A stretch of 12,991 nucleotides of DNA from JAGQTE01 sp964648005 (GTDB lineage Bacteria; Actinomycetota; Acidimicrobiia; Acidimicrobiales; Acidimicrobilacustridaceae), in contig CAZYKR010000113.1 of the NCBI GenBank assembly GCA_964648005.1, positions 1 to 12,991 on the forward strand, written 5' to 3'. The translations under genes and the position numbers were made by a program. The notes beneath the pieces were generated by a model that saw only the letters and a program-made list of their open reading frames with translations, had not been told where the DNA came from and did no database searches. This document shows positions 6,052-11,865 of this stretch, piece by piece (within the stretch, counting starts at the first letter, position 1; each line of letters begins with the position of its first letter).

Positions 6052-6897
6052 ATGGACGTCGGGGCAGCAGCGGCAGCGAGCTACGCGCCAGACCTGTTCG
6101 CCGGCCGCACGGTCCTGGTGACCGGCGGCGGGACGGGCATCGGTCGGGCCACCGCCCACGGGTTCGCCCGCCTCGGCGCCACCGTGGTGATCGCCAGCCG
6201 CGACGAGGCGCACCTGGCGCCGACCGTCGACGAGCTGCAGGCGCACGGCGGCGAGGCGCTGGGTGTGTCGTGCAACATCCGCGACGTCGACTCGGTCGAG
6301 GCGCTGCTGGCGACGTGCACCGACCGCTTCGGCGGCGTCGACATCCTGGTCAACAACGCCGGCGGCCAGTTCCCGGCCTTCCCGCACGACATCACCGACA
6401 ACGGCTGGCGGGCCGTCGTCGACCTGAACCTCAACGGCACCTGGAACATGTGCAGCCGGTGCATCCCGCCGATGGTCGAGCGCGGGCACGGTGCCGTGGT
6501 CAACATCACCCACATCTACACGTTCGAGCGGGGCGCGCCGCTCTTCGCCCACTCCGGTGCGGCCCGCGCCGGAGTGCAGAGCCTGACCGCCACCCTCGGG
6601 ATGATGCTCGGCGAGCAAGGCGTGCGGGTCAACGGCATCGCGCCGGGCACCGTGCACACGCCCGGCATGGAGGAGCACGAGTCCGGCGGCATCTCGGACA
6701 TGATCGACATCGACATCTTCACCAGCCTGAAGCGCACGTTGCCGATGCGGCGCTTCGGCACCGAGGACGAGGTTGCCGCCGCCGTGCTGTTCCTGTGCTC
6801 ACCGGCGGCGAGCTGGATCACCGGGGTGACGCTGCGCGTCGATGGCGCGCAGTACCAGTCCGACGCTCCCGGCGGCGACGCGCCGCTGGGTTGGTGA
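6052..6897 (+). CDS. SDR family oxidoreductase, enoyl/dienoyl-CoA reductase-like active site
   Basis: A 281-residue short-chain dehydrogenase/reductase. The Rossmann glycine motif TGGGTGIG is at residues 24-31. An Ser49-Arg50 pair after the second strand suggests NADPH preference. NNAGGQ is at 101-106 and the structural Asn (DLNLNGT) at 126. The catalytic region is not classical: where YxxxK is expected the sequence reads AHSGAARAGV, placing Ser168 at the Tyr position and Arg172 at the Lys position. The motif 'H-S-x-A-A-(K/R)-A-x-V' is the one I associate with peroxisomal-type trans-2-enoyl-CoA and 2,4-dienoyl-CoA reductases, which work without the usual Tyr. VNGIAPG and FLCSPAASWITG at the C-terminus are standard SDR features. 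GGGAGG lies 5 bases before the ATG. A reductase of unsaturated acyl-CoA is the best guess. Confidence 0.88.
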   Translation: MDVGAAAAASYAPDLFAGRTVLVTGGGTGIGRATAHGFARLGATVVIASRDEAHLAPTVDELQAHGGEALGVSCNIRDVDSVEALLATCTDRFGGVDILVNNAGGQFPAFPHDITDNGWRAVVDLNLNGTWNMCSRCIPPMVERGHGAVVNITHIYTFERGAPLFAHSGAARAGVQSLTATLGMMLGEQGVRVNGIAPGTVHTPGMEEHESGGISDMIDIDIFTSLKRTLPMRRFGTEDEVAAAVLFLCSPAASWITGVTLRVDGAQYQSDAPGGDAPLGW

Positions 6898-6909
6898 CGC
6901 TCCGGCCCT

Positions 6910-9036
6910 TCAGGCGACGGTGACCGTGTGCACCGATGCCTCGTCGAGGGCGTCGAAGCCCACGGTGAGGCGGTAGTCGCCGGGCTCGAGCACGAACCCA
7001 CCGCCGTCGCGCACCGCCAACGTCATCAGGTCGTACGGGATGGCGACCGTCGTGGTGGCTCCCGCCTCGAGAGCGACCCGCCGGAACCCGACGAGACGGC
7101 GCAGCGGACGGGCGTGCCCGCTCGACGGCAGCCCGCCGTACACCTGCACGACGGTGGAGCCGGCGCGATCGCCGGTGTTGGTGACGGCGCACGAGATCGC
7201 CTCGTGGGGACCGGCACCGTCGGGGTGCTCGGTGGTCACGGCCCATGTCGTGTAGCCGAGACCGAAGCCGAACGGGCGCAGCGGCGCGTGGCCGGCCCGG
7301 TCGAGCAGCCACTGGCCGTGGAACAGGTCGTAGGTCTCGGCGGCGGCGTCGGGATCCCAGTGCGGCAGGTGGGCCTCGTCGGTCGGGAGCACGAAGGGCA
7401 GGCGCCCGCCGGGCTCGACGGCCCCGAGCAGCACGTCGGCCAGGGCGTGGCCGCCCTCCATGCCCGGGTACCAGATGTGCAGCACGGCGGCGACGTCATC
7501 GATCCACGGCAGCAGCACGGCCGAGCCACCCATCACCACGACGATCACCCGGTCGCACACGGCGCGAGCCGCAGCGATCAGCGCCTCATCCTCGGCGTGC
7601 AGCGCCAGCGAGCGCCGGTCGCCGCCGGCGCCGAAGGTCTCGTCGTGCTCGCGGCTGAGCAGCGGGTCGTCGTCGTCGGGCGGCGCCGGTGGCTCGACCG
7701 GGCCGTCCATCGGCGGGAAGAGGTGACCCAGCTCGGCCTGGCCGGACGGGTCGATGAACTCGCCCTCGTCGGCGGCGGTGAGCCCGACCACGACGATCGC
7801 CACGTCCGCACCGGCGGCGATCTGGGCGTCGTCGACGCTGGCGCGCACTTCCACCCCGTCCAGCGCGGCGCGCAGTCCGGCGAGGGGCGTGACGACGTCG
7901 GGGGCGATCACCTGGCTCGACCCCTTGTCGCCGGTGTTGGGGGTATCGGCGAGGCGGCCGAGCACGGCCACCGTGCCGAGGGCGCCTCGGTCGAGCGGCA
8001 GGGTGCCGTCGTTGCGCAGCAGCACCATGGCGCGCGACGCCGCGTCGCGGGCCAGCGCCCGGTGCTCGTCGGAGAGGGTCACCGAGCGGTCCGGCTCGGT
8101 GGCGTACACGTAGGCGAAGCGCAGCAGCGTGGCGACCGTGTCCGTGACCCGGGCGTCGACGTCGGCCTCGGTCAGGCTGCCGTCGTCGAGTGCGGCGCGC
8201 AGGTGCATCCAGCGCTGCTGGCGGAACGGCATCTCGATGTCGAGGCCGGCGGTCACCGACTGCGCCGGCGTGCGCAGCCCCATGATGAAGTCGGACGTGA
8301 CGAAGCCGTCCCACCCCCACTCGTCGCGCAGGATGTCGACGAGCAGCGTGCGGTTCTCGCCGCAGAACGCACCGTTGAGCGAGTTGTACGCCGACATCAC
8401 CGACGCCACACCCTCGTCGGCCACCCGCTTGAAGTGCGGCAGGTACACCTCGTGCAGGGCGCGCTCGTCGGCGGTGACGTCGACCTTGAAGCGGGCGTTC
8501 TCCATCGAGTTGCAGGCGAAGTGCTTCATGCACGCCATCACGTGGCGCTGCAGGCCCCGGGTCAGCGCCGCGGCCATCTCGCCGACGTGGTGGGGATCCT
8601 CGCCGTAGGTCTCCTGCGCGCGCCCCCAGCCCGGGTGGCGCAGCAGGTTCATGCACACGGCGCCGGTGTAGGTGGCGCCGGCGGCGCGCAGCTCGGCGCC
8701 GATGGCGTCGCCGATGCGCTCCTCGAGCTCGGGGTCGAAGGTGGCGCCGCGCGCCATCGAGACCGGGAAGGCCGTGGCCCGGCCGACGACGCAGCCCCGC
8801 GGGCCGTCGCTGAAGGCGATGCCGGGCACGCCGAGGCGTTCGACCCGCGCCGCCGGCCAGGTGTGGCGGTGGTACCCGCCGGCCACCATGTCCATCAGGC
8901 CGGGCCAGAAGTCGGTGTCGCCGTCGAGGCAGTCCAGCTTCTCGTCGAGGGTCATCGCCGCCACGATCGCCGCCGCCTCGGCACGGTGGTCCCCGCCGGC
9001 GGCGACGCGGGCCGCCGCGTCGTCGAACATCGTCAT
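6910..9036 (-). CDS. Glycoside hydrolase family 3 beta-glycosidase, intracellular
   Basis: A 708-residue three-domain GH3 enzyme. The (beta/alpha)8 domain spans about 20-320, with SDGPRG (Asp78), GRAQETYGEDP (Arg139, Glu146, Asp147), KHFACNSMEN (Lys171, His172) and the nucleophile Asp249 in GFVTSDFIMG. The alpha/beta sandwich (about 335-560) includes KGSSQV, and ADEGEFIDP around 422-430 is the likely acid/base loop. A fibronectin-III-like domain follows (about 585-708), entered by FGFGLGYTTW. Length and order match bacterial beta-glucosidases, but no signal peptide is present, so it acts in the cytoplasm on imported di- or oligosaccharides. An Asp/Pro-rich stretch at about 440-470 looks like an inserted loop. 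The gene converges with the SDR, with a 12-base gap. Beta-glucosidase is most likely; xylosidase or another beta-glycosidase specificity cannot be excluded. Confidence 0.93.
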   Translation of the reverse strand: MTMFDDAAARVAAGGDHRAEAAAIVAAMTLDEKLDCLDGDTDFWPGLMDMVAGGYHRHTWPAARVERLGVPGIAFSDGPRGCVVGRATAFPVSMARGATFDPELEERIGDAIGAELRAAGATYTGAVCMNLLRHPGWGRAQETYGEDPHHVGEMAAALTRGLQRHVMACMKHFACNSMENARFKVDVTADERALHEVYLPHFKRVADEGVASVMSAYNSLNGAFCGENRTLLVDILRDEWGWDGFVTSDFIMGLRTPAQSVTAGLDIEMPFRQQRWMHLRAALDDGSLTEADVDARVTDTVATLLRFAYVYATEPDRSVTLSDEHRALARDAASRAMVLLRNDGTLPLDRGALGTVAVLGRLADTPNTGDKGSSQVIAPDVVTPLAGLRAALDGVEVRASVDDAQIAAGADVAIVVVGLTAADEGEFIDPSGQAELGHLFPPMDGPVEPPAPPDDDDPLLSREHDETFGAGGDRRSLALHAEDEALIAAARAVCDRVIVVVMGGSAVLLPWIDDVAAVLHIWYPGMEGGHALADVLLGAVEPGGRLPFVLPTDEAHLPHWDPDAAAETYDLFHGQWLLDRAGHAPLRPFGFGLGYTTWAVTTEHPDGAGPHEAISCAVTNTGDRAGSTVVQVYGGLPSSGHARPLRRLVGFRRVALEAGATTTVAIPYDLMTLAVRDGGGFVLEPGDYRLTVGFDALDEASVHTVTVA

Positions 9037-9042
9037 GGGCGC

Positions 9043-9048
9043 ATCCTG
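9043..9048 (-). promoter_or_regulatory. Candidate leaderless -10 element for the GH3 gene
   Basis: On the minus strand CAGGAT (one mismatch to TANNNT) is followed by six bases and then the ATG at 9036, the spacing expected for a leaderless transcript. AGGA within the same sequence could alternatively serve as a weak ribosome binding site. Confidence 0.35.
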
Positions 9049-9062
9049 TCAGGGGTGGCGGG

Positions 9063-9068
9063 CATGAT
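9063..9068 (+). promoter_or_regulatory. Candidate leaderless -10 element for the small PPOX gene
   Basis: CATGAT (one mismatch to TANNNT) lies seven bases before the ATG at 9076. No ribosome binding site precedes that ATG, and the gap to the divergent GH3 start is only 39 bases, so a leaderless start is attractive. The element is not strong. Confidence 0.3.
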
Positions 9069-9075
9069 GCTCGCC

Positions 9076-9546
9076 ATGGCTTCCTGGCAGACCTTCGTCG
9101 ACGACGCCCCCGACCTCGCCGCCGCAGTCGAGGCCCGCCTCGTCGCCCACAAGCATCACGTCCTGGCCACCCTGCGGGTCGATGGGTCGCCGCGGGTGTC
9201 GGGCACCGAGGTGCAGCTGCACGACGGTGAGCTGCTGGCCGGCATGATGCCCGGCTCGGCGAAGGCCGCCGACGTCCGGCGCGACGGACGGTGCGCCCTG
9301 CACACCAACCCGGGCGACGGCTCGATGGAGGGCGGCGACGCCAAGCTCGACGCCGTGGCGGTCGAGGTGCACGACCCGGCGTTGTTCGCCCACTACGCCG
9401 ACGAGTCGGGTGCGATCCCGTCCTTCCCGCTCTTCCGGTTCGATCTCGTGCGCGTCGTCCGCACCACCGTGCACCCCGACGGCGACCGTCTGGTCATCGA
9501 GACCTGGCATCCGGGGTCGGGGATGACCGTGGTCGAGCGCGCTTAG
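9076..9546 (+). CDS. Small pyridoxamine 5'-phosphate oxidase (PPOX) family protein
   Basis: A 156-residue split-barrel protein. The order is MASWQTFVDDAPDLAAAVEARL, then HKHHVLATLRVDGSPRVSG (the characteristic first barrel strand with 'LATLR.DGSPRVSG'), then ELLAGMMPGSAKAADVRRDGRCALHT (the phosphate-contacting Ser-x-K region), and ending in FRFDLVRVVRTTV and WHPGSG. This subgroup is common in actinobacteria and contains flavin- or F420-binding stress proteins. I chose the ATG at 9076 because family members usually begin M-A-(S/T)-W. ATGs at 9064 and 9067 are also in frame, and AGGGG lies near 9051, so a 4-residue longer form is possible. It is divergent from the GH3 gene, and its TAG overlaps the TAA of the convergent tauE gene. 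It is a different subgroup from the PPOX gene at the left end. Confidence 0.85.
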   Translation: MASWQTFVDDAPDLAAAVEARLVAHKHHVLATLRVDGSPRVSGTEVQLHDGELLAGMMPGSAKAADVRRDGRCALHTNPGDGSMEGGDAKLDAVAVEVHDPALFAHYADESGAIPSFPLFRFDLVRVVRTTVHPDGDRLVIETWHPGSGMTVVERA

Positions 9547-10397
9547 GCGTGCACCAGCGCCACGATCGAGCTGCCGCCCAGGTAGGCGGCCAACGCCACC
9601 AGCAGGCCGACGAACCACTTCGTGAGGGTGGCCGTCGAGACCCGCTCGCCGATGCGGGTGCCGACCGAGACGCCGAGGATCCCGGCGACAGTGAACGGCA
9701 GCGCCACGCCCCAGTCGACGCCGCTGGTCCCCAGGCGGGCGAGCAGCGCCACGCCCGAGTTCATGGCGATGACGAGCAGCGACGTGCCGATCGCTTCGAC
9801 CATCTCGAACTTCAGCGCCAGCACGAGTGCCGGCACGATGACGAATCCACCGCCGACACCGAAGAACCCGGTGACGAGTCCGACGGCCGAGCCGGCGGCG
9901 AGCACCCGCCCCACGGTCCGGGCGTCGATCCGATGTCGGGGCGGGGCAAGAACGACGAGTTCACCACCGCCGCCGGGACCCGATGGGAAGTCCCCGATGC
10001 CCGGCGCGTCGTCCGGAACGACCGCGGGATCGTCCGGGCGATGGACACCCATGCGCCAGGCGGCGACCAGCATGAGCGCGGCGAACCCGAGCAAAAGGAC
10101 GTCCTCGTCGACCAGGTGGTTCAACGCCGAGCCGATGAGTGCGCCCCCGACGCCCGCAGCACCGAACGCTGCACCGGCACCGAGGCGCACATGCCCGGCG
10201 CGCAGGTGACCGATCATGCCGACGAGCGCCGTGGCGCCGACGATCACGAGCGAGGTGGTGATCGCTTCCTTCGGGGCCTGGCCGGCGACGTACACGAGCG
10301 CCGGCACCGCCAGCACGGAACCGCCACCGCCGAGCGCACCGAGCGAGATCCCGATCAGGAACCCCAGCGGCGAGGCCAGCAGCGCCCTCACCGGCAC
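9543..10397 (-). CDS. tauE: TauE/SafE family sulfite/organosulfonate-type anion exporter
   Basis: A 284-residue membrane protein with two homologous halves of about four transmembrane helices. The first half has GFLIGISLGALGGGGSVLAVPAL and the second has AVGLVTGFFGVGGGFVIVPALVL; this repeated Gly-rich 'G.(F/L)GGGG...VP.L' hairpin is diagnostic of PF01925. A long polar Pro/Gly loop of about 45 residues (MGVHRPDDPAV to RHRIDARTVG) separates the halves. Members move sulfite, sulfoacetate or related anions across the membrane, but many are uncharacterised. The GTG at 10397 is the longest start after the promoter; a second GTG lies two codons in, and neither has a strong ribosome binding site. The gene is preceded by a recognisable promoter with two ACCCC/GGGGT palindromes (10426-10475), implying control by a CsoR/CstR-type repressor. 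The symbol follows the family, not a proven substrate. Confidence 0.88.
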   Translation of the reverse strand: MPVRALLASPLGFLIGISLGALGGGGSVLAVPALVYVAGQAPKEAITTSLVIVGATALVGMIGHLRAGHVRLGAGAAFGAAGVGGALIGSALNHLVDEDVLLLGFAALMLVAAWRMGVHRPDDPAVVPDDAPGIGDFPSGPGGGGELVVLAPPRHRIDARTVGRVLAAGSAVGLVTGFFGVGGGFVIVPALVLALKFEMVEAIGTSLLVIAMNSGVALLARLGTSGVDWGVALPFTVAGILGVSVGTRIGERVSTATLTKWFVGLLVALAAYLGGSSIVALVHA

Positions 10398-10425
10398 GGT
10401 CGGGTGGTCCCGGTGCGGTGTCTAC

Positions 10426-10439
10426 TACCCCACGGGGTA
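10426..10439. promoter_or_regulatory. Operator-like inverted repeat, proximal (TACCCC-AC-GGGGTA)
   Basis: Six-base perfect arms flank a two-base centre. The arms are identical to those of the distal palindrome, whose centre is 35 bp away. The site would lie about 12-25 bases downstream of the predicted tauE transcription start, 29 bases before the GTG. The pattern TACCCC-n-GGGGTA resembles operators of the CsoR/CstR/FrmR family. Confidence 0.6.
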
Positions 10440-10456
10440 TGTCGTTTCATGTCGAC

Positions 10457-10485
10457 ACCATACCCCGCGGGGTATTAGGCACCAA
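10457..10485 (-). promoter_or_regulatory. Predicted tauE promoter
   Basis: On the minus strand TTGGTG (10480-10485) is the -35 and TATGGT (10457-10462) the -10, separated by exactly 17 bases. Transcription would begin near 10450, giving a leader of about 50 bases. The -35 begins 7 bases past the nitroreductase stop, so tauE can be expressed separately from the genes upstream. The distal palindrome fills the spacer and touches the -10, a classic position for repression. Confidence 0.5.
10460..10475. promoter_or_regulatory. Operator-like perfect 16-bp palindrome (ATACCCCGCGGGGTAT)
   Basis: The sequence is identical to its own reverse complement over all 16 bases and lies in the only sizeable non-coding gap of this strand segment. 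It occupies the -35/-10 spacer of tauE. The TACCCC...GGGGTA layout is the one known for copper-sensing CsoR and persulfide-sensing CstR repressors. No regulator gene is in the window. Confidence 0.7.
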
Positions 10486-10491
10486 CCTTGC

Positions 10492-11169
10492 TCACGGCGA
10501 CAGGGGCGGTCCGTCGACGCGATCGATCGTCACGAAGTCATCGACCGCCCGGCGAGTGAGTCGGGTCGGGAAGCGCTCGGGCACGCCGAGGCAGACCATG
10601 GCGGCGACGGCTTGGTACGGCGCGAGTCCGAGCACCTGGCGCACCTCGTCCTCGCGGCGCGCCAGAAAGGTGGTCAACACGCCGCCCAACCCCTCGGCGC
10701 GCGCCGCCAGCAGCACGTTCTGGACAAACGGGTAGATCGACCCCCCACCGACGATCGACTGCCGATCGGCCTCGATGTCGAGGACCGCGAGCTGCCGCAG
10801 GTCGGCGACGACGACCGCCAGCACCGGCGCGGCCCACAGCCCTGCGATGAACGAGCGATCCGACGGCACCACCGTGCGGTCGACGGCGTCCGGGATGCCG
10901 TGCCAGCGACCGTCGTCCCCCGGAGCGAACGGCACCAGGCCGGCTCGGGTGAACGCGACGTACTCCTCCCACCCTGCCTCTGCCGCGGCGCGCACCTCCG
11001 CACGCACCTCGGGGTCGCGGACCACCACGACGTGCCACCCCTGACGGTTGCCGCCGCTCGGGGCGAACCGAGCGAGGTCAAAGACGCGATGCAGCACGTC
11101 GTCGGGGACGGGATCGGCGGTGAAGGCGCGCACGGCGCCGGTGGTGCGCATGACCTGATCGAGCTCCAT
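10492..11169 (-). CDS. Nitroreductase family protein (FMN-dependent)
   Basis: A 225-residue nitroreductase-fold protein. It begins MELDQVMRTTGAVRAF, where the Arg-Thr-Thr...Arg block binds the FMN phosphate. It continues with RFAPSGGNRQGWHVVVVRD (the conserved 'aPSg.N.Q.W' dimer/FMN segment), IVGGGSIYPFVQNVLLAARAEGLGGVLTT (the second FMN loop) and VAAMVCLGVPE. The length is typical. Members reduce nitro groups, quinones or enones with NAD(P)H, and some do dehalogenation or flavin cleavage; the specific substrate is unknown. The start is the family-typical MELD. It has no ribosome binding site, but CAAGAT lies 6 bases upstream, which could make it leaderless. It follows the TMEM165-like gene by 27 bases on the same strand and precedes tauE. 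Confidence 0.9.
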   Translation of the reverse strand: MELDQVMRTTGAVRAFTADPVPDDVLHRVFDLARFAPSGGNRQGWHVVVVRDPEVRAEVRAAAEAGWEEYVAFTRAGLVPFAPGDDGRWHGIPDAVDRTVVPSDRSFIAGLWAAPVLAVVVADLRQLAVLDIEADRQSIVGGGSIYPFVQNVLLAARAEGLGGVLTTFLARREDEVRQVLGLAPYQAVAAMVCLGVPERFPTRLTRRAVDDFVTIDRVDGPPLSP

Positions 11170-11175
11170 CGGGCC

Positions 11176-11181
11176 ATCTTG
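11176..11181 (-). promoter_or_regulatory. Candidate leaderless -10 element for the nitroreductase gene
   Basis: On the minus strand CAAGAT (one mismatch to TANNNT) is followed by six bases and the ATG at 11169. There is no purine-rich ribosome binding site in the 27-base gap, which favours a leaderless start, though readthrough from the gene before is also possible. Confidence 0.35.
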
Positions 11182-11196
11182 GCGCAGCGTGGTCGG

Positions 11197-11787
11197 TCAG
11201 TCGCCGAGGAGCAGCTCGACGATCGTCACCACCGCCAACAGACCGAAGATGGCTGCCGCGATGCGGTGCAACAGGCGCACCGGCAAGCGCGCCGCCAACG
11301 CCCGACCGGCGACGACGGCGATGCCGGCGACGGCCCACAGCGCCGCCAGCGCGCCCGCAGCCACGGCCACCGGCGACTCTGCCGAGGCCGCCAGGCCGAC
11401 GGTGGCCAGCTGGGTCAGATCGCCGAACTCGGCGAGCAGCACCACCCCGAAGCTGCCGGCGAAGGCCTGCCAGCTCGTGGCGCCGGCTTGCGCGGCGTCG
11501 TGGTCGCCGTCGTCGTCCTCGTCGCCCGAGCGCCACAGCACCACCGCGCCGGCGGCGAACAGGATCGCCACCGCGATCTGCACGACCGTGCCCGGGAGCA
11601 GCGACAGCAGGGTGCCCGCCGTGACGGCCAGCACCACCTGCACAGTGAACGCCGACGCCGCACCCAGCCACACGGCGCCCGGGCGGCCGTAGCGCGTCGT
11701 GAGGACGAGCGTGGCGAACATCGTCTTGTCGGGCAGCTCAGCCGGGAAGACGACGGCGAAGGCGCTGAGCGCGTCACCCGCCGCCAC
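11197..11787 (-). CDS. TMEM165/GDT1 (UPF0016) family cation transporter
   Basis: A 196-residue membrane protein with two repeats of three helices. Each carries the family signature E-x-G/P-D: FPAELPDKTMFATLVL near the N-terminus and LLAEFGDLTQLATVGL in the second half. These acidic motifs form the ion path in GDT1 proteins, which move Mn2+ and/or Ca2+ in exchange for H+. A central acidic/His loop (SGDEDDDGDHD) may be cytoplasmic and metal-binding. The GTG at 11787 is chosen because GGAG lies 4 bases upstream and the first helix then starts at residue 6. The frame stays open further upstream only because it is antisense to the GH65 gene. It is divergent from GH65, with a 78-base gap, and is followed by the nitroreductase. 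Mn2+ export is the likeliest role, from the bacterial MneA/Mnx relatives. Confidence 0.88.
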   Translation of the reverse strand: MAAGDALSAFAVVFPAELPDKTMFATLVLTTRYGRPGAVWLGAASAFTVQVVLAVTAGTLLSLLPGTVVQIAVAILFAAGAVVLWRSGDEDDDGDHDAAQAGATSWQAFAGSFGVVLLAEFGDLTQLATVGLAASAESPVAVAAGALAALWAVAGIAVVAGRALAARLPVRLLHRIAAAIFGLLAVVTIVELLLGD

Positions 11788-11865
11788 GATGCTCCGATCC
11801 GGCCATGGGCCCGAGACGGTACCCTCTCGCCCGCGACCGACCGAGCCAGGCTGGGAGGCCGGACC

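Noticed and set aside
6928..9063. Long plus-strand open frame upstream of, and in frame with, the small PPOX gene
   Set aside because: It lies antisense to the GH3 coding region and has low-complexity composition. Only the part after about 9064 matches a known family, so the PPOX protein is not a fusion.
10450..10457. 8-bp palindrome TGTCGACA between the two tauE operator sites
   Set aside because: It is short and contains a common GTCGAC core, so it is likely chance; it overlaps the predicted -10 and start-site area, so I kept it only as a note.
10398..10491. Small ORF or riboswitch in the tauE leader
   Set aside because: I found no start with a ribosome binding site and no known riboswitch core. 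The palindromes and promoter account for the region.
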